A DNA stretch of 64,000 nucleotides from SLRI01 sp964402505 (lineage in GTDB: Bacteria; Pseudomonadota; Alphaproteobacteria; Geminicoccales; Geminicoccaceae). Below, piece by piece: positions 37,670 to 47,800 of the stretch (positions are counted from its first letter, which is position 1; each line of letters starts with the position of its first letter). A program made the position numbers and the translations under genes. The notes beneath the pieces are model-generated. The model had not been told where the DNA came from and made no database searches. It saw only the letters and a list, made by a program, of their open reading frames with translations. Location of the stretch: assembly GCA_964402505.1 (NCBI GenBank), contig CAYOCP010000020.1, positions 1 to 64,000 on the forward strand, in the 5' to 3' direction.

Positions 37670-38623
37670 TCAGCCTGGGGCAAGCAGCCGCCCGGCGGTC
37701 GCCTCGTCGGTGATGGCGACGTTGAGGAAGCCCGCCTCGAGCACGGCGGCGATGACCCTGTCCTTCTCCGGGCCGCCGGAGGCGAGGATGGCGGTCGGCA
37801 CGCCGGAGAGCTCGGCCGGGGCGAGGCCGATGACCCGGCGGTTGATCGGGTGGTCGACCAGCCGGCCCCGGGCGTCGACGAAGTGGCCGAGGCTGTCGCC
37901 GACCGCTCCGGCCTCGATGAGCGAATCGAGCTCGTCGGCACCGAGGAGATCGAGGCGGCGGATGGTCGAGCCGGCACCGAGATCGCCGACGCTGACCAGG
38001 GCCAGATCGACCTTGCGTGCCCGCTCGAGCACGTCGCTTATGGCCGCCTGCTCGATGAAGGTGGCGCGGCTCTCGGCCGAGGAGATGAAGGTCGGGGCGG
38101 CCAGGTAGTAGCAGTCGGCGCCGAGGAGGTCGGCGAAGCGGGAGGCGGTCTCGTAGGTGTTGATCGCCGATGCCCGGGTCAGCCCGCCCATCAGGGAGAC
38201 GATCGAGAGATCGGGCACGATGCGTCGCTCGATCGCCTTGAGCGAGCCGAACACGGTCCGCCCCCAGCCGACGCCGATGTTCATGCCGGCCACCAGCCGG
38301 TCCGAGACGTACTGGCCGGCCGCCGTGCCGATGACCTCCGGCAGCAGGGTCGGATCCTCGGGCGTGGGCACCACCACGGCGTCCTTGAGGCCGAACCGTT
38401 CGATCAGCCGGCGCTCGCTGGCGACGCAGGAGGCGAGCCTGGCATTGATGCGGATCTGGACGATGCCCCGCTCACGGCAGATGGCGAGCTCGCGATTGAC
38501 CCTGACACGGCTCAGCCCGATGCGCTCGGCGATCCCGCTCTGGGTCAGGCCCTCGACGTAATAGAGCCAGGCGATCCGGGTGCGGAGCTGCTCCGTGCGG
38601 TCGAAGAAGGCGCTCTCGGACAA
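37670..38623 (-). CDS. SorC/DeoR-type sugar-binding transcriptional regulator
   Basis: A 317-aa SorC family regulator. The N-terminal helix-turn-helix is LYYVEGLTQSGIAERIGLSRVRVNREL (residues about 18-44). The C-terminal sugar-phosphate-binding domain (from about 60) has IGVGWGRTV, SLMGGL and the final DEATAGRLL. The likely start is TTG at 38623; the frame continues upstream into rpiB but without family sequence, and no ATG or GTG gives the right length. EryD, repressor of erythritol operons, is of this family. It is the last gene of the polyol operon and probably controls it in response to a phosphorylated intermediate. Confidence 0.88.
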   Translation of the reverse strand: MSESAFFDRTEQLRTRIAWLYYVEGLTQSGIAERIGLSRVRVNRELAICRERGIVQIRINARLASCVASERRLIERFGLKDAVVVPTPEDPTLLPEVIGTAAGQYVSDRLVAGMNIGVGWGRTVFGSLKAIERRIVPDLSIVSLMGGLTRASAINTYETASRFADLLGADCYYLAAPTFISSAESRATFIEQAAISDVLERARKVDLALVSVGDLGAGSTIRRLDLLGADELDSLIEAGAVGDSLGHFVDARGRLVDHPINRRVIGLAPAELSGVPTAILASGGPEKDRVIAAVLEAGFLNVAITDEATAGRLLAPG

Positions 38624-38636
38624 GGCGGCGGTCGGT

Positions 38637-39107
38637 TCAGGCGCTGCCGGGGCCGCGATAATCCTCGTCGACCCGGTCGATCTTCGCGACCTTGCCCCCC
38701 GACCGGCTCGCCTGGAACTCGTTCTGGAGCCAGATGTCGACCAGCATCTTGGCGACCGAGGGACCGGTGATCTGGGCCCCCATGGTGATGACCTGGGCGT
38801 TGTTCGAGGCGATCGCCCGCTCCGCCGTATAGGGATCGTTGACGCAGACGGCGCGCACCCCCGGCACCTTGTTGGCGACGATCGCCATGCCGGCGCCGGT
38901 GCCGCAGACGAGGATGCCGCGCTCGAAATCGTGCGCGGCGACCCGCTCGGCCAGGGCCCGGCCGACATCCGGGTAATCCACGGGGTCAGCGGCATCGACG
39001 CCCATGTCGACCACCTCGACCCCCTTCCCTTCGAGGTGCTCCTTGAGCGCGTTCTTGAGCGGCAGGCCCAGATGATCGGCGCCGATGACGAGCTTCTTCA
39101 CGGTCAT
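38637..39107 (-). CDS. rpiB: RpiB/LacAB-type sugar-phosphate isomerase
   Basis: A 156-aa isomerase. The N-terminal GADHLGLPLKN corresponds to the SDHAG phosphate/ring-opening region, and CGTGAGMAIVANK carries the catalytic cysteine. NDPYTAERAIASNNAQ (where pentose RpiB usually has H-D) and ITMGAQITGP follow. This DPYTAERA..SNNAQ pattern resembles RpiB paralogues in erythritol/threitol pathways that isomerise D-erythrulose 4-phosphate to D-erythrose 4-phosphate, so it may not be a housekeeping ribose-5-phosphate isomerase. It is 3 bp downstream of the GpsA-like gene. Confidence 0.85.
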   Translation of the reverse strand: MTVKKLVIGADHLGLPLKNALKEHLEGKGVEVVDMGVDAADPVDYPDVGRALAERVAAHDFERGILVCGTGAGMAIVANKVPGVRAVCVNDPYTAERAIASNNAQVITMGAQITGPSVAKMLVDIWLQNEFQASRSGGKVAKIDRVDEDYRGPGSA

Positions 39108-39110
39108 GGC

Positions 39111-40181
39111 TCAGTCCTTCGCATGGTTCGGCTCTCCCGGGCCCGCTTGGCGATGGAACGCGGACCACGGGATCACGAGCGGGCGATCATCGCCGATGGC
39201 ATCGAGAATGGCGAGGGTCAACGGCAGATCCCGCGCCCGCAGGCGCTCATCGGCGATCATCGCCCGAAGCGTCGGCCCGACGGCGACGGCGAGCTCGGCC
39301 CCCTCGACCGTGTCGAGGGCCATGCGCTCGGCCTTGGCCTTCGCGTAGGTCCAGCCGGCGCCGAGCAGCCGGCCCATGCGGCTGTTGCGGCCGCCCTGCA
39401 CCGTGACGTAGAGGTCGCCCGTGCCGGCGAGGCCGTGCACGCTCGAGGCGGCGCCGCCGAGTGCTGCGTTCAGCCGGCCGAGCTCGGCCACGGCCTCGGA
39501 GAAGAGCCCGGCCGCCGGGTTGTGCATGAGGGCGCCGTTGACCGCCGGCCCGGCCGCATCGGCCATGCCCTGGGCGGCGCCGATGCCGAGCGCCATGAAG
39601 TTCTTGAAGGCGGCGCAGACCTCGGTGCCGACGAGGTCGGCGCTGGCGCGGGCGTGATAATAGGGGGCGGCGGTGAGGGCCAGCACCCGCTCGACGAGCG
39701 TCGCATCCACGAAGCTGACGACCGTGCTGGTGGCGCGGCGCACGGCGAGCTCGCCGGCGATGCAGGGACCGCCCACCGCCCCGGTCGGGCAGCCCAGCGC
39801 CGCCTCGACCGGCCGCGGCAAAATGTCGATGCGGCGGCCGTCGGCGGCGAGGCCCTTGGTCAGAAGGAGGATGGGCCGCTTGCGCGCGAGAAGCGGCCGC
39901 AGCCGGTCGATGGCCCAGCCGATGCCGGCCGAGCTGACGCCGAGGACGACGAGCTCGACAAAATCATCGAGGGCCGTCGCCAGCTCGTGGTGGTGGAAGG
40001 TCCGGACCCTCTCCGGCAGCGGCGCCTTCAGGCGCGGATGCACGGAGGTCGCCCGCACGGCATCGATCAGCTCGACATCGAGATGGGTCCCGACCAGCCG
40101 CACCGCCGTCCCCGCATCGGCGAGCGGCAGGGTGAAGGCGCTGCCCATGACCCCGGCGCCGAGGACGAGAACGGTGGCCAT
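39111..40181 (-). CDS. NAD(P)-dependent glycerol-3-phosphate dehydrogenase-like (GpsA family)
   Basis: A 356-aa GpsA-like enzyme. The N-terminal Rossmann fold starts VLVLGAGVMGSAF, LLLTKGL is the usual second landmark, and EVCAAFKNFMALGIG carries the catalytic lysine of the KN motif. GTGDLYVTVQGGRNSRMG matches the GDL..T..S.RN motif of the family. True GpsA makes sn-glycerol 3-phosphate for lipids. Its place in a polyol operon, next to a G1P-type dehydrogenase, suggests oxidation of another polyol phosphate. The ATG at 40181 is 4 bp after the preceding stop. Confidence 0.82.
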   Translation of the reverse strand: MATVLVLGAGVMGSAFTLPLADAGTAVRLVGTHLDVELIDAVRATSVHPRLKAPLPERVRTFHHHELATALDDFVELVVLGVSSAGIGWAIDRLRPLLARKRPILLLTKGLAADGRRIDILPRPVEAALGCPTGAVGGPCIAGELAVRRATSTVVSFVDATLVERVLALTAAPYYHARASADLVGTEVCAAFKNFMALGIGAAQGMADAAGPAVNGALMHNPAAGLFSEAVAELGRLNAALGGAASSVHGLAGTGDLYVTVQGGRNSRMGRLLGAGWTYAKAKAERMALDTVEGAELAVAVGPTLRAMIADERLRARDLPLTLAILDAIGDDRPLVIPWSAFHRQAGPGEPNHAKD

Positions 40182-40185
40182 CCTC

Positions 40186-41477
40186 CTATCCCTCGCCGGC
40201 GGCAAAGGCCTCGAGCCGGCCCGAGAGGGCGGCGAGGTCGAGAAAGCCGAAGCGGTCGCGGATCTCGTGCGCGTGGGCGACGGCGGTGCGGTAGAAGGCG
40301 GGATCGAGGCCGAGCCCGGCGGCGGTGCGCGCGGCATCGATCGAGCCGAGCGCCGCCTCGATCCGCTCGGCCGGAATGGCGAGCCCCGCCAATGCCCGAC
40401 GCCAGTCGCCCCAGAAGCGGGCGAGCCGCGCGTTGGCGGCGGCGAGCCTTTCGCCGCTCAGCGCCTTGGCCAGCAAGGCCGCCCTGCAGGCCGCCGCCTG
40501 CCCGCCGAAGCGCTCCTCGAGGGCCGCATCGTCGATCCCGGTCGGTCCGAGCACCGGCGGGGCCGCCTCGGCCAGCAGCAACGCCTGCAGCCGGGCCATG
40601 GTCAAGGTGGCGACCCCGACCTGCTCGCCGTGGAGCGAGCCCGGATGCGGCCGGGCGAACATGTCGATGAAATGGCTGATGCCGTGCTCGCCCATCGAGC
40701 CCGAATGGCTGGTGCCGGTGATGACCACGCCGAGCCCGCCCAGCGTGAGGACGTGGACGAGCGTCGCCATCGCCTCGAGGTCGCCGTCCAGCAGGCGGGG
40801 TGCCGCGGCGAGGAGCTTGGGCTCGTCGACCAGCTGCATGTCGAACGGGCTCTCGACGTAGGTCGTGCCCAGGAGCAGATGCGAGAGCAGCCAGTCGATC
40901 TGCGCGGTGCCCCGGCAGAGGGCGTCGCCGAGCCCGGCCCGCGTGAGCCGCGGCGGGGCCGCCGCCAGGATGTCGAGATCGAAGAACACACCCCTCGGCG
41001 CATGCGATTTCAGGCTGTGCTTGAAGTCGCCTTTGGTGATCGAGGCGGTGCCGGTGACGTAGCCGTTCATGGAGGCGGCCGTGGCGAAGACGGCGCAGGC
41101 ACGGCCGTCGCCATGGGTCACGTGCTTGCAGAGATCGTTGAGCGTGCCCGAGCCGACGGCGACGAGGGCATCGCAGTGGCGGGCCCGATCGCGCAAGGTC
41201 GCGGCGGTCGCCTCGTCGGCATGGGGGTGGTCGAGGACGATCGGCCGGCAGCGCGAAAGCGCCCGCTCGACCCGGGCGCCGAGGACGTCGCGCGTGTTCT
41301 CGTCGCTGACCACGCCGATCGTGCCCGTGAACCCGATCGCGGCGAGCAGCGCCGCCTCGCGGCCTTCGAGGCTCCGCCCGATCTCGATGGCGGCGATCGG
41401 GCAAGGGACGGGCCGCCCCGTCTCGATCGTCCGATAGCGCCCGGCGACGAAGTCCTGGATCAGCGCGTCGCCGCCGC

Positions 41478-41481
<4 letters not shown>
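40186..41481 (-). CDS. sn-glycerol-1-phosphate dehydrogenase-like (AraM/EgsA family)
   Basis: A 431-aa member of the iron/zinc alcohol dehydrogenase-like fold. The GSGTLNDLCKH motif binds NAD(P) phosphate, ATAASMNGYVTGTASIT is the AraM/EgsA signature, and GDALCRGTAQIDW plus GTSHSGSMGEHGISHFID and HGEQVGVAT supply the metal-ligating aspartate and histidines. Bacterial AraM reduces DHAP to sn-glycerol 1-phosphate, opposite in stereochemistry to GpsA. The GTG at 41481 overlaps the kinase stop (GTGA) and gives the right length; upstream frame is spurious. Confidence 0.82.
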
Positions 41482-43028
<1,547 letters not shown>

Positions 43029-43081
43029 GATCCCTCGCTGACGCCGAACGGTGCCGCGTCAGGCCCGCGCTTGCCGCGAAC

Positions 43082-43105
43082 GTTTGTTCTTCCGGCAATA
43101 CAAAC
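43082..43105. promoter_or_regulatory. Inverted repeat GTTTGT-N12-ACAAAC, candidate SorC operator
   Basis: Exact 6-bp arms lie about 55 bp upstream of the kinase start, in the only sizeable gap (151 bp) of the polyol operon. No matching copy was seen upstream of the dehydrogenase at 44199. The spacing and position fit a repressor site; assignment to the operon's SorC regulator is inference. Confidence 0.45.
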
Positions 43106-43179
43106 TTCGCCCATATCCGTATGGCTGCCATGGCCTGTCAAGGGTCTGGCAGGGGCGCAACGGCGATCGCGCAGCCGCG

Positions 43180-44199
43180 TCAGTCCGGCTGGACGACGAT
43201 CTTGATGGCGTTCTCCTCGTAGTTCGCGAGGAGTTTGAGAGCGGCCGGCACGCGATCGAGGCCGATCCGGTGGCTGACCCAGAGCTCGGGGTCGAGGCGG
43301 CCCTCGGCGACGAGGCGGATGGCGCGCGGCAAGACGTGGTTCATGCGGCGGGAGAAGGTGATCTGCAGCTGCTTGCGGCGCGGCGTCGACGCCTCGAAGT
43401 CGTAGGCGTTGCCGTCCGGGATGCCGACCACCACCACGCGCCCGCCGATCGCGGCCGCCGCCGTGGCATCGGCGAAGCCGTTCGGGCTGTTGGTCGCCTC
43501 GAGCACGAGATCCACTCCCCTGCCACCGGTCAGGCCGCCGAGCTCGGCAACGCTCGCCACGGTCGCGGCCGCGCCGAGCGCCCGCGCCTTCTCGCGGCGG
43601 TAGCCGACGGGCTCGACCACCAGAGGCTCGGCGACCCCGACGATCCGCAGGAGCTGGAGAAGGCCGAGCCCGATCGTCCCCGCACCCAGCACCGCCACGG
43701 TCTCGAACCATTGCGGCCGGGCGAGATCCATGGCGTGGACGCAGATGCCCAAGGGCTCGATCAGGGCCGTGGTCGAGGGGGAGAAATCCTCCGGCACGGC
43801 GTAGAGCTGCTCCGGGGCCAGCGCCACGGTCCGGGTCAAGGCACCGTGATAGGGGGGCGATCCCATCATCACCGTGTGCGGGCAGAGATTGTGAAGGCCG
43901 GAATGGCACCATTCGCAGCTGCCGCAGGCCAGGGCCGGCTCGATGGCGACGAGGGCCCCCTCGGCGATGCCGCGCTCCGGCACCGCCTCGCGCACCCGGC
44001 CCGCGGCCTCGTGGCCGGGCACGAAGGGCTCGGCGATGGTCTGTCCGCTGCCGATGCCGCCATCCTTGTAGTAATGCAGATCGCTGCCGCAGAGGCCCAC
44101 GGCCTCGATGTCGACCAGCACCCGCCCCGGGCCGGCATTGGGCACCGGCAGCTCGCCCAGGCGGATGTCGTAGGGGGCATGGATGAAGACGGCGCGCAT
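43180..44199 (-). CDS. Zinc-dependent polyol (sorbitol/threitol-type) dehydrogenase
   Basis: A 339-aa medium-chain dehydrogenase. It has the catalytic zinc ligand region VGLCGSDLHYYKDG, then PFVPGHEAAG with the second ligand, the structural-zinc cysteines in CGSCEWCHSGLHNLC and the Rossmann motif GAGTIGLGLLQ. GSDLHYY is typical of sorbitol/xylitol/L-threitol dehydrogenases. It should oxidise a secondary alcohol of a polyol with NAD. It is upstream of the kinase on the same strand with a 151-bp gap, so it may have its own promoter. Confidence 0.88.
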   Translation of the reverse strand: MRAVFIHAPYDIRLGELPVPNAGPGRVLVDIEAVGLCGSDLHYYKDGGIGSGQTIAEPFVPGHEAAGRVREAVPERGIAEGALVAIEPALACGSCEWCHSGLHNLCPHTVMMGSPPYHGALTRTVALAPEQLYAVPEDFSPSTTALIEPLGICVHAMDLARPQWFETVAVLGAGTIGLGLLQLLRIVGVAEPLVVEPVGYRREKARALGAAATVASVAELGGLTGGRGVDLVLEATNSPNGFADATAAAAIGGRVVVVGIPDGNAYDFEASTPRRKQLQITFSRRMNHVLPRAIRLVAEGRLDPELWVSHRIGLDRVPAALKLLANYEENAIKIVVQPD

Positions 44200-44425
44200 G
44201 AGGGATCACCCGAGCTCGAGAGCGGCGCGGATCGCCGCCCTGATCGAGAGGTAGCCCCGATCGGCGCTGTCGCAAAGTCCGTCCGCGCGATCGCGAAAGG
44301 GCGCGCGCGCCGGCCCCTTCCCGGCTCCCGAAGGGCCGGCGGGCTTGCCGAAGGCTCGAGGGGGTGCTAGCCGAATCCAGCGGGTGCGAGCAGCGCCCAC
44401 CACCCGATAACCCGGCAGGCCAGCG

Positions 44426-45469
44426 ATGACGGGACCACCGAGCACCAAGGAGCCGATCCAGACCGACATGGTGATCATCGGCGCCGGGCCGATCGGCCTC
44501 TTCGCCGTGTTCGAGGCGGGGCTGCTCGGCCTCAAGTGCCATCTGGTCGACAACCTCGACAAGATCGGCGGCCAGTGCGCCGAGCTCTACCCGGAGAAGC
44601 CCATCTTCGACATCCCGGCGGTGCCGCGCTGCACCGGCCAGGAGCTGATCGACCGGCTATTGGAGCAGGCGAAGCCCTTCGAGCCGGTCTTCCACCTCGA
44701 CCAGCAGGCCGCGGCGCTGCAACGGCTGGAGAACGGCCACTGGCGGCTGGAGACGACCGCCGGCACCGTATTCGAATCGCCCAATATCGTGGTCGCCGCC
44801 GGCGCCGGCAGCTTCGTGCCGCGCCGTCTGCCGCTGCCGGGCGCCGAGGCGTTCGAGGGCGCTTCGCTGCACTATGCGGTGCGGCGGATGGAGGATTTCC
44901 GCGACCGCCATCTCCTGATCGCCGGTGGCGGCGACAGCGCCCTCGACTGGCTCTTGAACCTCGAGCCCATGACGGCCTCGATCGCCATCCTGCACCGCCG
45001 CGACGAGTTCCGCGCGGCACCGGACAGCGTGCAGCGCATGCGCGAGCTGGTCGAGACGGGCCGGGCACGGCTGCTGCTCGGCCAGGTCGCCGGGCTCGAG
45101 GGCGTCGGCGGCCGGCTGGAGGCCGTGCGGATCAACACGCCCGAGGGCGAGATCCGCCACGAATGCGATGCGCTGCTCGCCCTGTTCGGGCTCAAGATGG
45201 AGCTCGGACCGATCGCCGAATGGGGCCTCGATATCGAGCGCAACCTCGTTTCGGTCGACACCGAGACATTCGAGACCAACCAGCCGGGGATTTTCGCTAT
45301 CGGCGACATCATCACCTATCCGGGCAAGCTCAAGCTGATCCTCTCGGGCTTCCACGAGGCCGCGCTGATGTGCCAGAAGGCCTTCAAGAACGCGCACCCC
45401 GACCAGCGGCTCGTCTTCCGCTACACCACCTCCAGCTCCGAGCTGCACAAGAAGCTGGGTGTTGCCTGA
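44426..45469 (+). CDS. Ferredoxin-NADP+ reductase, thioredoxin-reductase-like
   Basis: A 347-aa FAD/NADPH oxidoreductase. The FAD motif is IIGAGPIGLFAVFEAGLLG (about 17-35), followed by GGQCAELYPEKPIFDIPA, a landmark of TrxR-like FNRs, then the NADPH motif IAGGGDSALDW, and GDIITYPGKLKLILSGFHEAA near the end. The redox CxxC of thioredoxin reductase is absent, as expected. Its stop codon is immediately followed by the start of a 2Fe-2S ferredoxin gene, its likely electron partner. Confidence 0.92.
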   Translation: MTGPPSTKEPIQTDMVIIGAGPIGLFAVFEAGLLGLKCHLVDNLDKIGGQCAELYPEKPIFDIPAVPRCTGQELIDRLLEQAKPFEPVFHLDQQAAALQRLENGHWRLETTAGTVFESPNIVVAAGAGSFVPRRLPLPGAEAFEGASLHYAVRRMEDFRDRHLLIAGGGDSALDWLLNLEPMTASIAILHRRDEFRAAPDSVQRMRELVETGRARLLLGQVAGLEGVGGRLEAVRINTPEGEIRHECDALLALFGLKMELGPIAEWGLDIERNLVSVDTETFETNQPGIFAIGDIITYPGKLKLILSGFHEAALMCQKAFKNAHPDQRLVFRYTTSSSELHKKLGVA

Positions 45470-45784
45470 ATGGCGAAGCTGAGGGTTCGGGACCGGGAAG
45501 GGGTCGTCCACGAGATCGAGGGCGAGATCGGCTGGTCGGTCATGGAGATCATCCGCGAGCACGGCCTGCCGATCGAGGCGGCGTGCGGCGGCTGCTGCGC
45601 CTGCGCCACCTGCCACGTCTATGTCGACACCGCCACCCTGGCCAGGCTGCCGCCGGCCGATGCCGACGAGAACATGATGCTCGACGAGGGTTTCGAGGTG
45701 CGCGACAACTCGCGCCTGAGCTGCCAGATCAAGTTCAGCGAGGAGCTCGACGGCATGGAGGTCGAGCTGGCACCGGAATACTGA
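45470..45784 (+). CDS. Adrenodoxin-type 2Fe-2S ferredoxin
   Basis: A 104-aa ferredoxin with cysteine ligands in the pattern C-x5-C-x2-C (ACGGCCACATCHVYVD, about 37-52) and a fourth in RLSCQI near residue 85. This is the arrangement of adrenodoxin/Isc Fdx/P450 redoxins; two extra cysteines sit between the first ligands. It is directly adjacent to the reductase, so the pair would pass electrons from NADPH to an oxygenase or to Fe-S assembly. No P450 or isc gene is close. Confidence 0.92.
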   Translation: MAKLRVRDREGVVHEIEGEIGWSVMEIIREHGLPIEAACGGCCACATCHVYVDTATLARLPPADADENMMLDEGFEVRDNSRLSCQIKFSEELDGMEVELAPEY

Positions 45785-45799
45785 GCCGCGACCCCGCTG

Positions 45800-46225
45800 C
45801 TAGCCGCGGTCCCTGAACCGGTGGCGCTGGATCGCGAGCTCGTCGAGCTCCCGTCGCTCGCGTTGCGCCGCCTCGGCGAGACGACGCCGAAGGCGGCGCT
45901 CGGCCAGAACCTCCAGCCGCTTGACCGCCACGAGGCCGGCCTGCACCTCGTCTTGGATCGAGGCCAGCTTCGCCGCCTGCCCCTGCCGCTCCGCCTCCGT
46001 CCGGTCGAGCACGTGGCGCGTGCCGCGCGAGAGCGCACCCCAGAGATCGAGCTCGGCCTCGGCGGTCGCCGCCTGCGTCACCGCCGCCGACCACGCCGCC
46101 TTGCGGCGCGCCGCAAGGGCCGCCAGCCGGTCCTGCCGCCCCTGGGCCTCGACCATGGCGCCACGCGCCGCATCCAGCGTCTGCCGCTCCAGCCGGGCGA
46201 GGACCTCGAGCGGATCGCGCTTCAT
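45800..46225 (-). CDS. fliJ: Flagellar export FliJ-like protein
   Basis: A 141-aa, highly charged, almost wholly alpha-helical coiled-coil protein rich in Glu, Arg and Ala. Sequence identity is low, as usual for FliJ. The assignment rests on size, coiled-coil character and a 4-bp ATGA overlap with fliI, the normal partner order. FliJ is the stalk of the flagellar export ATPase ring and helps cycle export chaperones. Confidence 0.75.
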   Translation of the reverse strand: MKRDPLEVLARLERQTLDAARGAMVEAQGRQDRLAALAARRKAAWSAAVTQAATAEAELDLWGALSRGTRHVLDRTEAERQGQAAKLASIQDEVQAGLVAVKRLEVLAERRLRRRLAEAAQRERRELDELAIQRHRFRDRG

Positions 46226-47661
46226 GCCCGCTGCCGCTCGTCGGCCGGCCCGGTCGCCCCCGGCCCCTCGAGATCGAGTGCCCTGGCCAGCCGGGCGAAG
46301 GGATCGTCGCCCGCTTCGGGCTCGTCGAGATCCTGCGCCAGCACCGCCTCGAGCGCCGGGCGGCGCGCCACCGCCTCGTCGACCAGGGGATTGCTGCCCG
46401 GCCGGTAGGCGCCGAGCTCGATCAGCTCGGCCATCTCGCTGTAGCCCTGCATCAGGCGGCGGGCCGCGGCGACGAGCTGGCGCTCGGCCGGGGCGTAGCA
46501 GCCGGGTGCGGTGCGCGAGAGACTTTTCAGCACGTCCATGGCCGGAAAGCGGCCGGCCTCGGCGATCCGCCGGTCGAGCACCACGTGGCCATCGAGGATG
46601 CCGCGCACCGCGTCGCTGACCGGCTCCGAGGTGTCGTCACCATCGACCAAAACGGTGAAGAGCCCGGTGATCGTGCCGTGGCCGGGAATGCCGGGGCCGG
46701 CGCGCTCGAGCAGCCGCGGCAGCTCGGTGAAGACGCTCGGGGGGTAGCCCTTGCTGGTCGGCGGCTCGCCGGCGGCCAGGTGGATCTCGCGCAGCGCCAT
46801 GGCGAAGCGGGTGACGCTGTCCATGAGGCAGAGCACCGCCGCCCCCTGGTCGCGGAAATACTCGGCGATGGTCAGCGTCGCATAGGCCGCGCGGCGGCGG
46901 GTCATGGCCGGCTGGTCGGAGGTGGCGACGACGACGACGCTCCTCGCCCGTCCCTCGGCGCCGAGGATCGAATCGAGGAACTCCTTGAGCTCGCGGCCGC
47001 GCTCGCCGATCAGCCCGATCACGAGGACGTCGGCGGTAGCGGCCCTCGCCAGCATCGAGAGCAGGCTCGACTTGCCGACGCCCGAGCCCGCGAAGATGCC
47101 GAGCCGCTGGCCCGCGCACACGGGTGCGAAGAGGTCGAGCGCGCGCACGCCGAGGGCCAGCCGCGGCCCGAGGCCGGCCCGCGCGCCGGCCGGCGGCGGC
47201 GGCACCTGGACGGCATAGGCCCGGGAACCCTGTCGCAAGGGCGGTCCGCCGTCCTGGGCGGCACCGAAAGCGTCGACCACCCGTCCCCGCCAGCTCGCAT
47301 CGGGACGGAGCCCGTCGAGGCGCCGGTCGATCTCGACCCGGCTGCCGTGGGTGACGCCGGCGACGTCGCCGTAGGGTGCCAGAAGCGTCGCCGGCCCGTC
47401 GAAGCCGACGACCTCGGCCCTCAGCGCCCCGCCGCCCGGGCGCTCGACCAGGCAGCCGTCGCCGACGCCAACGAGCCCGCCGAGGCCGGCAGCCCGGATG
47501 ATCTGGCCGCGGCAGGCGGCGACGCGGCCGAAGCAGCGCCACGCCTCGAGGCCCCGCACCGCCGAGAGCGCCTTCTCGATCCGGGCGGCATCGAGAAGCG
47601 GGGCCGAAGCCGACCCGCCGTTCCTGCCGCCCGAAGCGGCGCCACTTGCCTCCATCGGCAT
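46222..47661 (-). CDS. fliI: Flagellum-specific export ATPase
   Basis: A 479-aa F1-beta-like ATPase that energises flagellar type III export. Walker A is GSGVGKSS (192-199), after the ALDLFAPVCAGQRLGIF lead-in. Later come IGLIGERGRELKEFLD and the Walker B/arginine region CLMDSVTRFAMALREI, then GYPPSVFTELPRLLERAG. The N-terminal roughly 25 residues are low-complexity; an alternative ATG lies two codons in. It is divergent from ctrA, with CtrA boxes in the shared upstream region. Confidence 0.95.
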   Translation of the reverse strand: MPMEASGAASGGRNGGSASAPLLDAARIEKALSAVRGLEAWRCFGRVAACRGQIIRAAGLGGLVGVGDGCLVERPGGGALRAEVVGFDGPATLLAPYGDVAGVTHGSRVEIDRRLDGLRPDASWRGRVVDAFGAAQDGGPPLRQGSRAYAVQVPPPPAGARAGLGPRLALGVRALDLFAPVCAGQRLGIFAGSGVGKSSLLSMLARAATADVLVIGLIGERGRELKEFLDSILGAEGRARSVVVVATSDQPAMTRRRAAYATLTIAEYFRDQGAAVLCLMDSVTRFAMALREIHLAAGEPPTSKGYPPSVFTELPRLLERAGPGIPGHGTITGLFTVLVDGDDTSEPVSDAVRGILDGHVVLDRRIAEAGRFPAMDVLKSLSRTAPGCYAPAERQLVAAARRLMQGYSEMAELIELGAYRPGSNPLVDEAVARRPALEAVLAQDLDEPEAGDDPFARLARALDLEGPGATGPADERQRA

Positions 47662-47713
47662 CTCGTCTCCGCTGCCTGCCGGAAAATCGTGCGCCGGCCC
47701 TCTCCACGAGCGT

Positions 47714-47758
47714 TTTAAGGGGTCCGCGTTAACAGAACCTTAAGGAACGTTGTCTTAA
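47714..47758. promoter_or_regulatory. CtrA binding site(s) between fliI and ctrA
   Basis: An exact TTAA-N7-TTAA site (47729-47743) lies between the divergent genes, 67 bp from the fliI start and 57 bp from ctrA. Two more TTAA half sites at 47714 and 47755 flank it symmetrically (spacing 15, 11, 15 bp between TTAA starts). This supports CtrA autoregulation and direct control of fliIJ. Confidence 0.75.
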
Positions 47759-47800
47759 GGTTAGGGCGATGAACGGACGAGCGGGACAGATGGAGACACC

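Noticed and set aside
39111..40181. Housekeeping gpsA for phospholipid synthesis
   Set aside because: Its position in the packed polyol operon argues for a catabolic role, so the gene symbol was withheld.
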